NCBI RefSeq assembly: GCF_001949145.1
Contig: NW_019091466.1
Location: forward strand, 307,517-352,551
Reading direction: 5' to 3'
Length of the DNA stretch: 45,035 bases
DNA from: Acanthaster planci
Lineage: Eukaryota; Echinodermata; Asteroidea; Valvatida; Acanthasteridae
This document shows, in pieces, positions 9,684 through 21,700 of the stretch (its first letter is position 1; the number at the start of each line of letters is the position of its first letter). Position numbers and translations under genes: made by a program. The notes below the pieces were generated by a model. It did not search any database. It worked only from the letters and a program-made list of their open reading frames with translations, and was not told the DNA's origin.

Positions 9684-11158
9684 TTTTGGCAATTCCAGAC
9701 TGTTTCAGTTCCAGTTTGCAAATTGCATTTAATGGTAATATAAGTACTGGCTTTGCCCTTACACTGACATGTATTACAGGACTGGACAATCAAGGCACAA
9801 TGACTTATTAAGTGCAGTGAATGTATTTCACACAATAGTAGTCAGTTGTACATGTGTACAGGTCAGCATTCAACTGCGCCTTTGCGCTGCCATCATTATC
9901 AGGATTAGCGATAAGGAGCAAATTGGCTTAGGGGTGAATGGCAGTGTCAGGAGACCAAAAAACAGATGAAAATATGAACAGGAACAATTTGTGAATTGCC
10001 AAGTTTTGATAACTCATCCTAAACTTTAAGTTAAAGCTCTGTAGAAATTGAGGATTGACAGGAGGGTGAGGTGAATTTCAAATGCTGAACAATGGTTGAT
10101 GGAAGCACAATGTAGAAAAAATTGAGTGCTGGTACTGTTACTCTTTCTGAGAAGATTTCAGAGATTCACTGGAGATATTATTAGGTCCTGGATTGACCAA
10201 AGTGTCCATAAAGATTGCATGTCAGAATTGAAGTTCATGTATGCCTATAGGTACAAACAGGTACGGTAAGTATGTATGTAAACGTACATGTATGTGTGCA
10301 CCGGTATTTGTCCATGTTTGGTATTATACTAAGGTTTTTTTTTCATTTTCAGTGAAAAGAAGAATATTCTTTGCAGGTCTACATACCATCCCCGTGCATC
10401 AGTGCACATGGGAATTACATACCTGACAAATTTCCTTTTTGTTGTTTGCTTGTACATGTACTTGGACATTTCACTTTCATTTACATGTACATGTACGTGA
10501 AGGTAGTGAATTGCTAGTATTTTGACATGTGGATGTACGTGTACCATGTACGTACATGACAAAATATGCACTGAATTCAAAATGAAGGCTAGCATGGCTA
10601 TAATTTGCACAGAAATTTTGCTTTAACTGAACTGAAAAATCTTTTGTCCTGCACACTTCTTTTATTACATGCTCATGTACATTTACCTTGAAAGGCAACG
10701 ATTCACTCCAAGTCTTGAACTGAATAAATGGGGCTGTTACCTGGCTCCACTGAAACCTGTATGTGTGGACAAGTGTTGAGAACATGTATGTGGAGAATTG
10801 TTTTTATTTTGTACTTTTTTCAACTGACGTACAGACTGTACCTTCCACGCACCAGCATATTGATTTTCCCATTTTAAAGTACAACTGAATATTTCTTTTG
10901 ATTGAAGCAGACAGTAACTAAGGAATGTGAGGCTGTGGTATACAGTATATCTGTTTCCTAACTTTCAATTTTCCATGCACATGTAGTTTCCATGCAGTCT
11001 TGTTTCAGAAGAATTCTGTTAATGGGAAAAAATTACTCTTCAGGTGTGATGAAGTCCTGACACAATATTATTCAAGTTGAACTAACTTGTACATATACAT
11101 GTACGCATGTACTGCAGAGTAAAGTTCAAAGTTCAAGACAAATGTATTTATCCATGGT
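9684..11158. other. intergenic, no gene seen
   Basis: No coding sequence recognised. At 10245-10560 the DNA is unusually rich in GTACATGTAC-type words. Confidence 0.4.
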
Positions 11159-11760
11159 GCAGGGCTTGAAATTGCCAAAAAATGTACTTGCGCTTTGCGC
11201 AAGTTGGCATTTGAAACAACTTGTGCAAACAAAATTGAACTTGCGCTAATTTTTTAATCCAGTGTATGTATTGACAAATATGAAATAAGGCTAAGCTTAT
11301 TGTACTTTTCAGATGTGGGCTCACATGTTTCTGCATTATTGTGCATTCCGTGTTCATGGAGTTGGGATTTTTTGTTTTATTAATGTACTGGTTGTCATTA
11401 TGAAATATTTAACAGGAGCAAACAATACCGGTTCTTTTTCAACTTGCACACAATGCAAGCTTGACTTGGCATTTAGTAGGATTTCACTTGCATTGCACAA
11501 GCACTTCAATGGCAATTATGAGCTCTGATGATGGATGGTCCATGTCCAATTTTTTTCGTACATACACATCTACATGTACATGTACCTATTGTATTGTTCC
11601 CAATAAGACGTGCTTGTTCAATTTGCCAAGTGTTGTTTTGCAGTGTTTGACTCAAAATATCCACAGAACGCGTTGGGTTTCTCATTATTAAATATGTACA
11701 TGTATACATGTACTTGTGCAAGTTGCAGCGGTTGTTTTGACTTGCACAGTTTTAGGCCTG
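11159..11760. mobile_element. possible TIR element with CTTGCGCAAG words
   Basis: CAGGGCTTGAAATTGCC at 11159 and, in reverse complement, CAGGCCTAAAACTGTGC ending near 11760 could be degraded ends. Inside, ACTTGCGC, GCGCAAGTTGG, CACTTGCATTGCACAAG and ACTTGTGCAAGT recur. Ends are weak and no target duplication was found. Confidence 0.3.
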
Positions 11761-14700
11761 TGTATTGACGGGTATTTTTAGAAGTTGGTACCCATTTTTG
11801 TTACATATTGGATACCTGGGTACCCGTAAAATTTGAGATTTATTAAGTAAATAGATTGCCATGCCCCCATCAATAACATTGAACAGTACTGATTGATCTC
11901 GCCACAACACCAAAACACTGACTGACTTGGAGTGGAATTTGTACTTTGTTTTGAAGAAAATGCTAGTTCCATCTGTAAGAGAGAGCAAGAAAGGAGGATA
12001 CAGATTCCTTTAGTGCACGGTGAACATATTAAGCAGCAAGTGCCAACCAATGTCGCTTTTTGTGCAGCCTGCAGGAATTAAACCGTGTACCTGTACATGT
12101 ATTAAACATTGCACTTTCTACTCATGGTTGCCAAAGGTAAAGGATATAATAACTAACTTCTGTAACCAAGTTTTGAGTAACTGATTTTTATCATTTTAAA
12201 TGATGGGCGGCCATCAGGGCAAAAAAGACAAAAACCTTTAAATCAGAAATTCTAAGGTCGCCGTTTAAAAAGTTATTCCTGATAAATAAAAAAAATACTT
12301 AAAAGAAAAGAAACAGGAAAATAAATTATTAGAAAAAAAAGAAAAATGGAAACGAAAAAGAAAAGCACAAAAGAATCAGTGTTCTTACCAGCTGTTTATG
12401 TTAGCGTAGGGGGTGAGCTCCTATCAGGGGGGAAGGGGAAAGCAAGCGGGGGACTGGACATTATTTAACACTTGGGGGCGCTGTTCAAACACGTAACACA
12501 TGTTTAAGTATATGTTCTGAGAGCTAGCTATAGGTGTAAGCCCCGGGCAGTCATCATATTTATCAACAAGACATTAAACACAGTTTGCTCCTTTTTTCAT
12601 TTTTTTTGGTGTAAAAAAAGAGACATTTTTAAAGATATTAACAGTACACATCGCCCTTCATTTGGAAGAACTCAAGTCTTGTACATGTTGGTGGCCGGGT
12701 TCAGTGAAATAATGTATTTGTTGAAAAACTGTGTAATCTACTGTGTGGCACCAGCAAAATTGCGCTTGGCAAACAATTGAAAAATATCCAAAAATAACAT
12801 CAAATTCATGCATTAGAAAAGAAAATATGTACAGGAAGAAGTAAATGGAATACTGAGAAATGAATCTGGAATTTCAGCCGCTTCTTTTTAAAGACATCCT
12901 GCCGGGGGCATTTATAAATGTTGTTTCTGCAGGGCTGGAGTACTTTTCATTTTTTTCTGTTTTCCAAATTGTTTACAAATTTACATCTTCATTTGCTGGA
13001 CACTGACACCCACAAGAAGGACTGTCTGGAGTACATGTATTTCAGCCAGGCCTGCTGCCTTGTACAAAGAGCTCAGATTGTCTGGTGAAGCTTCGGATTG
13101 TCAGGTGAAGCTCCCTCGTTTCCTTGATTTCTGATTTGTATTTCTCTTGTCTGTTTCCAGTTTTGTTTTTTAGTGATTAAAGTAATAAATTTAGTTTTGA
13201 AATGATTTGCTTGTGCATTTATATTTGTCAGTTGTATTTATGTAAATTTGTTGGTTTTATTTGTCATTTGTATATTTTTGATTTGATTTAAAATTTTGCT
13301 AACATTGTCTTTTTTGCCCCAATGGCAGCCCATATTAAAATAACATTTTATCAACAACTGAAAACTCCATAAATTTACAGGACATTGATTGTAAAGTGAC
13401 TTGTTTGTAAAATGACTTGTGATTTTGGTTTTTGAAGTGTTATGCATATCTGTATAATTGTGGAAATTTTGGGTACAGATTGTGGACCTACCCATTGGCA
13501 TACATTATACGGTCAGCAAACTTGTTTTTGAAAAACGTGCTCTGATTAACTGAGATAATCTTTAAATGACATTCAAGTCTTTTTGGCAGTTCACGAGGAC
13601 ACCAAAATCTTCAATGATCCAAATTTAATCTGTGTATATAGAAGATTTTTAGTCACATGTTTTATGAAGGTTAGCGTTCATTACTCAGATGTGCGTGGAA
13701 ATGCATGCGTATTCGAAGTTTCTCAACGTTCTGGCATAGATGAAATTGCCAATAGAAATATACAGATTCAAAAATGTACGCACCTCCACAGACCAGTACG
13801 CTTCCTGAAATGCCTTTGCCAATAATGTTATGTCACGTAAAGAAATCTCTATTGAAATGGTATTCAAAGCAGTGCCAACCAATTAATGATGACACAAATT
13901 TGCACTAGTCCCGTCAATTGGTTCGTTGGTGAGGCTGCACTTGGCATAGCTGGTTGACGGCGTATAGTGATATGCACCATACTTTGATGATGAGGGTACC
14001 ACTTCCAAAAAACCTGGGTTTTTTTGCTAATTATTAAGATGATCATTACAGAAAGGACTTATTTTCACCCAGAAAACTGTAAAGTAAGATTTTCGTTTTA
14101 TTATTGTTTGTAGAAGACGCTGACAAAACAGCAGCAAAACATGACACAAAAGCTCGCCTATAACAGTAAGCGATTAAACTGGATATCTTTAGTTTGACCG
14201 CATAATATTACGTGTGATACTGCACCGTGCACTACCATCAAGAATGCCTTTCTGGCTAAGACAGAGATTGTTTGTGGGTCATTCTGCGAATGCAAAAAAC
14301 CCAAACACATCGACCATTGTTTTTCCTGTAAACCTGACTTCTTTTACCAGTACCCCCCCCCCAAAAAAACCCACTGGAATCAGGTATTGACATGGGGGGG
14401 AGGTGCCTGGCATAGGCCTACCTATGTGTAACGTTATTAAATGTAATTGATGATAATGGACCTGTTCTTTGGTCACTGAAACCTTATAATGGTGGACTGA
14501 GCTGTTGAGTCTGAAGGATCTTGTTTCTCTCTGTAGTATGGTCTTGATGGTTGGTCTGGCGTTCTGCAATGGCTAATCAAACCTACTTTTATCTGTGAGC
14601 AGTATTGACACTAATTATCTGGGTCAACAAAGCTGTCACTTTTCTGGAATTTGTCTTGAGAACTGGGTTGGTGTAGGCATAAATGTTAGATCCCACATGT

Positions 14701-15336
14701 ACAGCTGACCCAAATGTCACAGTACATGCTAACTGTGTTGACAAATTCACAGACTGAAGTTAAGAGTGATAACTCTTCTGTTGAATGTGCAGCCTCTAAA
14801 GAGGGACTGTGCTGGCATGTGTGACAAGTTGAGGCATGACACCTATTATCGGCAGCTCCGTGGCCCTGGCCTAGTGTGATATCCTGTACGTTTTGTACTG
14901 ATCACACATGACCGACTGCTCGTTAGAACACTGACCGGTGGGTGGCATTGAGTCAGTGACTGCATGAAGGGCTTTTGACATGTTCCTTGTTAGCTTGTCA
15001 GGTGCATCATACTTGTACAGACTACAGTAGTATTTGAAGAATCTTTACGATGGCTAGATAGTGACATGACTCAATTGTTGTGTTAAAAAGCAAATAATAT
15101 TCATTGCAACTTTCTGACCTTTCCTGTTTAGGATGAATGAATTTATTTACCCACATGGGACAGTTTTAAACATTTATAACTTCTTTATAATTGGACTTAA
15201 ATAACTGTTGTTGCTTTACCCCAAATTTTCCTCAACTTTTAAACCCATGCACTTTTGGTAAAACAGTGAGTTTCTTTGAAAAATATTTATGCTTTAGAAA
15301 CATAATGTATAAAAACTATTTTTGTACCTAGGTTCC
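11761..15336. other. intergenic / upstream of SSUH2, no gene seen
   Basis: AT-rich, with homopolymer tracts near 12290-12360 and 14354-14400, and one member of a dispersed repeat at 12984-13087. The first noncoding exon and promoter of the SSUH2 gene probably lie here or further left, but no signal singled them out. Confidence 0.35.
12984..13087 (+). repeat. dispersed repeat, copy 1 of 2
   Basis: CATCTTCATTT.CTGGACA.T.ACACCCACA, then GACTGTCTGGA, then TTAGCCAGGCCTGC.GCCTTGTA.AAAGAGC.CAGATTGT; the same sequence recurs at 43377-43514 in the same orientation. Confidence 0.75.
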
Positions 15337-15452
15337 GGGACTTGTTTTTATGCAGCAGGCATTATAAACTCATAGCCGGCATTTTCAAATGTGGATAGAC
15401 AGTCACTTGATGCATTTTGACCAATAGGAATAGAGAAACTGTCCCAGGTGTT
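15337..15452 (+). repeat. dispersed repeat, copy A
   Basis: TTTTTATGCAGCAGGCATT, then GCCGGCATT, then AATAG.GAAACTGTC..AGG, shared with 17855-17972. It ends about 55 bases before the splice acceptor of SSUH2 exon 1. Confidence 0.55.
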
Positions 15453-15506
15453 CATGAATCGTGAATTATACACACATGGAAAAAATCTCACTCTTTATTA
15501 TTTCAG

Positions 15507-15746
15507 TTAGTGTGCTGACCTGAGATCTCAAAGATGCAGCAGCATCAGCAAGGTGGTTATCCTCCTGTGTCAGGGGGATATCGGCAGGGAGGAGCACCTC
15601 AGGGCTATCCTCAGCCCCAGGGACAGGTTGGTGGATATCCTCAGTCCCAGGGACAGGTTGGTGGATATCCTCAGCCCCAGGGACAGGTTGGTGGATATCC
15701 TCAACCCCAGGGACAAGATGGTGGAGCTATTTCTGCAGCAGCTCAG
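15507..15746 (+). CDS. SSUH2: SSUH2 exon 1: 5'UTR end and repeat-rich N-terminus
   Basis: Coding begins at the ATG at 15534 and gives residues 1-71, phase 0, ending CAG|gtactt at 15746. A pyrimidine-rich run and TTTCAG end at 15506, so the exon probably starts at 15507 with 27 bases of leader, and the promoter and first noncoding exon lie upstream. The peptide is low-complexity, rich in Gly, Gln, Pro and Tyr, with four 10-residue units of the type GYPQPQGQVG at residues 24-63. Such GYPQ-rich leaders occur in annexin A7-like and other phase-separating or membrane-associated proteins (general knowledge). The downstream in-frame extension is intronic. Confidence 0.85.
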
Positions 15747-18700
15747 GTACTTGAATATTAAAAGGATAGTTTACCCCTTACGTACATGTACATGCATGGA
15801 ATTGTCATTGGTTTGTACCACATGCTGATGTTACAACTGCATTGTTACAATTGCAATTATTTATAATTACAATCATTTATATCTTGTAGTTAGCCATTGT
15901 GTGAAAAAGTGATATTTTTAAAAGCTGAATTTAATACGGTATTTGAAATAGTTTGAGTGTGTTAACTACACAAATCTGATTGAAACAAAAAAAATCTGAA
16001 ATTTGAAACAGTTTGTCACCAAGTAAATACTAATGAAGACAAATTTTTCAGAAATATTTTGCATAAGTGAATATCACTGCTTCACTTGAGGGTGTTGAAA
16101 TCTTCATGAGCATAAAACCGAAGTGATTTACATAAAAGTTAAAAAAACACCAGAAAAATCAAATGTAGGTTACACCATTGGTAAAATATTAAAAATGGGA
16201 CTGCCACATAAACCTTGAATAGCTTACAAACATGTACATGTCTACTTGACAGAACGTACATGAAAATAATTTGATGGAAAGTACATGAAAATAACAGCCT
16301 CAGTCTGTAAAATATTTCCACCCAGCATGCTGCTGTTCTTGAAACACAATAGTTGGCCGACCATCATTTAAAAGTTTGCTTCGTTTTAAAACCACACGTA
16401 TCTGCTAAGGAGCATTGATCTTTTGTGTGGTATGTACAGTTGTAGGAGTCTGAATGCTAACAGCAGCAAAAAAATTTAAATTCACAGAATGCATCGATCG
16501 TAAACAGAAACAAGAAAAATAAGTGTAAGGTATAAAGTAAAACAGAAATTGAATCAATTTAAATTTCATTTGCAAAAAGGGATTTTCTTAACACAGAAAT
16601 GTTGCGATCTAACTGTCATCCCATGGTCCAAACTATCGGCTGTGTGTACATGCTTGGCCAACATGACTACCACTTTCAATCTGCACAGTGAGAGGATTCT
16701 CAACAAAGTTATGCAGGATTTCAGTGCTCCCTAGGGGGTTAGGGTTAACAAAAACTGTGATTTCCAGATGTTAAACCGCCTTTGTTACTGGATGTTATTT
16801 CCTCTGTGCCCATAATTATTAATTAGTCAACTGAGAATAGATTTTAGACTTCCATTGATGTAAACTGATGTTCAAGTGTGGTCCTGAAGCATAATCATAC
16901 ATGCATATACTCATTGTGTCATGGTCAGGAGTTGGCTGCATTGACTTTGCTGCTTAATGAATTTAGCACTAAATCCACAGTGCTACATTATTGAAAAGAC
17001 ATATTACTTCAGGTAAAGCTTCTGATGACTCTTGACCATGGGAAAACTGCTTTTTTTAAAGGGCAAGAGCACTTGTCATGCCTGTTCATCTGCAGATGGA
17101 CCCTGTGTGTAAGTTTTTCGCTCACTTAGAATGCCCCGTAGTTCATGGATTTTTGCCCAAGATACATGTAAATTACAAGGCCTTTAATTTGACAGTTGGA
17201 AAAGCTGCTTAGTTTTCTTGATTAAAAAAAAAAAAGCTAGCTCAAACATTAAACAAATCATTGGAATGAAAATTCCCCTAAACCAGTTAATCTTATAAAA
17301 ACACAGCCAAAAACCAATGGTGTAACCTCCTGTGATATGACATGGTATATTATTCATGCAACACCTTATTCACAGGAAGGCCATTTTGATTATGTTCCCA
17401 GAACCTTATTCAATGTAATCTATTGAATGGGGGTGTTGGACTATTTTGGGTTCAGTGCCTAACTTTTAAAATAAGGGAATAAATATGTGCTTGAAGGAAA
17501 ATGAACGTGACTTATGAGGGCATTACCAGTATTTAATCTCCTGAACCAGCCTTAAACAAATGTTTAAGACCACCTCAGGTCATTGACTAAAAAACCTTTT
17601 TTTCAGTCAGAGTCAAAAGAAGTCAATTACGATACATGTGGATTTCCAACAATTTTGTTCTAGAATTTTACTTTCATTTTTCTGAACACCCCTGTCCATT
17701 TTATTGTATATCCCTTGTGCAATTTGTCCAAAAGTATCTCCATATATGGACTTGGCGTCATCTGGAGCATTCTGCATATGCCGCGTAAAACACAGCATGT
17801 TGACTGATAGGGATGGATTATATATGTGCTGTCTTGTATCCACGTGTCAGGGTGTTTTTTTACGCAGCAGGCATTTTCAAATCTCAGCGGGCATTACCAA
17901 AATTAATGTTAATACATGGTCACATTGTGTATTGTTGAATAGGGAATCTGTAAAGGGAAACTGTCTGAGGTAATGTAAACATGATGAATGTGGCTTAAAA
18001 CATTTGGGTATAATTACATGTACATTGTAATTGCAATTATTCAGCATAAATGGTATTAATTCACGATAACTTGTATTTTCAGGTTCCCAAGTAAAAGAGT
18101 TATTGTGCTTGTTTTCAATTTAGTATTGCTGGCTCTTAAATAAGACTAGTTGAATTAAAGAAAACTGATGGTTGATTAGACATGCACATGTACATGCACA
18201 CCAATTCTGATCTAAAACACATGTACATGAACTGGTACATGTAGGCCTCCCTGTGGCTTCCAATATCTAGTACTAGCAGCTACTAGTACCCTGTGGCTTC
18301 AAGTATCTGCTGATTGTGCAAATGTTATGCTTCTAGCCCCTTGTAGATGCCACTGCTCCACCAGCAGACAAGATGGATTCCATTTCAGGTTATGCCAATT
18401 TTGGTGCTCCACTAGCACCACCTGCCTATGATCAAAGTATGATGGAACCACCACAGCGTTCAGAATTGCCCAAGTAAGTGGTGAACAACATTGATGATGT
18501 TTATTTTTTTGTAAGCCATATCAAATATGATAACAGTAAATTTGGTAATGGTGGTACTGTAGGTATGTCTTAAATACAGTGTAGCAGTGTGATCTACATG
18601 TAAGACTGTGTTTTACGAGCCTAAGTGGTTTGTACAATCAATACCTACAGGTGTTAAGTAAATGCTCACACATCAAATTTCAAACTACACCCATGATGTT

Positions 18701-21700
18701 ACTCCTTCATAAATGTGTGTACGGGTATACAGTGAACGTGTTCAACACTCACATTGTTATCATTGAAGTTTGACCCTACAAGTGGGAGATTTGTAAACCA
18801 AATATTTGCTTTTCTGAATTTGTGCTGGTTCGTATATATAGCCTTGATTTAAGACAAGTTGAAGGTATGGAATTACAAATAAAATGCACATGCTCCTTTT
18901 AACGCACTGCACATCCATTCTCACTAACTTAACAACATTTTGGTAGTATCTGTTGCTCCTTATCTGTTGATTTTATGCCCTCAAATGTAGAGATACAGCC
19001 ACATCATTAAATTTGTGAGGTTAAGTTTTTCTGCAGTTCACACTTGCGGTATAAGAAGGAACTCAATAAGAGCATAGAGCAAGGACCGGTTGCCCATGCA
19101 GTGTACCCAATACACATAGAGCATTGCATGTGCAGTTTAACCAATTCATTTATCTTGTGTATCGGCTCACCCTGCTCTGCGTGCATTGAAGATTTCCTGC
19201 ACTATAATTCAGTGTGTGACCAGAGTATTGTGTCATCGTGGAAACCTTTACTCTGGCCCTAACTGTAAGTTATGTATGCATGATGATCAGTGTGAGGCTC
19301 ACAATATTGCTGCGTGGATATCATGATATTGTGGTACAGTACCTTAGAGCACTACATCTGCAATCTAACTGCACAGACTGACCGCGTTCTGAATGAAACG
19401 GCATGTCAGTGGTACCACTGACCACAGCATAAGGCATTTCCTGCGGGGAGTGAGCACATGTAGTGTTGGCCGGAACAAAAGATGGGTTGAAAGTTAACTG
19501 TGCACACTGGCCCGCCGCAGTCGTTTTAGTCCTGTCAGTGCTTCTTTCATGATCAATTCTTCCCAACTCACCCGAGAAAAAGGATTCAAGTTCATCTACC
19601 AGATTTCCGTGAATTCCATTAGGCTGGTCTACAGTCCAAGAGGCACCAATCCTCCTGCATCCCTGCCTTGTGGTGAATCGGATGCCAGACTACCATGTAC
19701 TGACATCCGGTGCTCAACATGAAGTCAGTCAGATAGACGCTTGAGTGCTTGAGTCTGTGAAATAGAAAAACATGCATAAAACCTATGGAAAAACTGCACC
19801 TTAGTGAACTTAGATGGCCCGCGCCTGCATATTGCACGATGGTTTTAAAACCACATGCAGTAAGAATTCACTAATAATCATCAGAGAACATATTGGTTCA
19901 CTTACAGACATTGCCGCTCCAGACGTTTCAGAAAAAAAAATAAATTGGCTTTAGAGATCGCCATTCCCTCCTATATTTGGAACACACTACAAATCCCCAT
20001 CCACTTTCGTCATGGGCAATCATTACAGGCTAATTGCTGGCAGAAAGAAACAGTGTATCAAAGTAAAAAGTTTATTCACGATGGCAAAAGTAGATCTAAT
20101 GTTAGAGGCTTTTCACTCTCTATTTGCTGACCACGGTGATAAATTATAGTGAATTGCAAACAAATATTACTGGGCCCACTTGTCTGGCGAAAGCTGCAGG
20201 CAGTAATCAGGCATTTTTGGAATGTTTACTATTGTTTGTCTGACTGGGCGACAGTGTTCATTGAGCACTTTGAAGTGCCAGAGTTCTAACTCCTTTGTCC
20301 TTCCTCTATGGTTAAACTCTGAAGTGGGCAATTTGAATGAAATAGAATTAAATAATGATTAGAAATCCTTTGCATCAAATGCACTTACTGAATTCAAAAA
20401 GCTGATTGAAATCAAAACAAGTGGACAGAACATAAAAATCTTGCCAACCCAGATTTTGTGTAACACGTGCATTTGTACTTCTTTAATACTAGGACCTGAA
20501 AGGCTCACAGGGAGGGGGGTTTGCTGTTTAAAATGTGGAAAACCTGCAAACATGTCCAATTATTAAAAAAATTAAATATGTTGATTTAAATCAGTGATTT
20601 AAAAAAAGTAACTTTTTGATTTAAATCAAGGTGATTTAAATCTGATAACCCTGCCCATCATTATCATCCCCTCACCTAATTGAATTTGTATTTGAGGTGG
20701 TAAAAGTTATTTCCTTTTCAATTACATAACCACCATTTGTATATGCTTGTATGTTAAATAGTATGCCCACAGTGACAGTGGAGCAGGCAAGGGAGGCCCT
20801 TCTAAGTCACGTTGCTGAGAACTGTTGTTATGGGAAAAAGGCTGCTCAAGAAATGGTCTTCAATGATATCAGTCATTCTAGTGCATTCCATGTAAGTAAT
20901 GTACACTTAGATTGTTACGAATGTAGAAGTGCTGCATATATTTTCCATTCTGCTCAGCTTTGCCATCTGTTAACCACTCCTTGCCAGGGATTCCAGATCC
21001 GGACACGTATGCTTTATATGCGTGGCCGGGGTCTCTGAACTCGGACAAAGGGAACAGGGCCTTGTAACAAAAGACCAGGCTGCTGGGAATTACCAACATT
21101 TTTTCACTTTCAATAGTGGAGATAATCCAGCCTTGTTGTGGAACAGTATACCATAGTTTGGGGTATTTAGAGCGAGCGGATTACCACCGGGGACAAAAGC
21201 GCTCCACCACCGCAGCGATGAGCCACACAGCACCGCTGCATGCTAATCTGGCCCCTATTGAAAAGAGGTCAGCAGCACACTGAGCCAGATTCGTGAACAA
21301 AAGAAAGTTATATAACACCGTACAATAGAGGGATCCCAATACGACGCTTTTAGCGTCAATCTGTGCACTTCCGCATTTGAAAAGGAGGCTGTATGTGTCA
21401 GCTTCAATTCTTAATACGATCAGACGATTGAAAGTAAGGAGTCAAGACACAAAATACATAAAGGTATGTTAAATTCAGACTTTTCAGGCTGCAAATTTTG
21501 TGGAAGAGTCTTTCAGGATGACTCGACACGTGAAATCAAAAGAAAAAATAAGGACAATTGACCGCGAACTAACGTACCTGCGATGGTCGTGTATCTTGTA
21601 CAGTGGGCGTACTTTAAACTGAAGTGGTGTCACACTTGCGAACCGGATACTGCATGTACTGTGTCGACTCCGCAGGCGAGCGCGACGAAGTTCAACACGG

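Larger units (their letters stand above)
18474..20761 (+). other. SSUH2 intron 2
   Basis: 2288 bases, GT-AG. Contains an exact 18-bp palindrome at 19405-19422 and an AT-rich palindromic tract at 20575-20645. No convincing coding exon. Confidence 0.8.
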
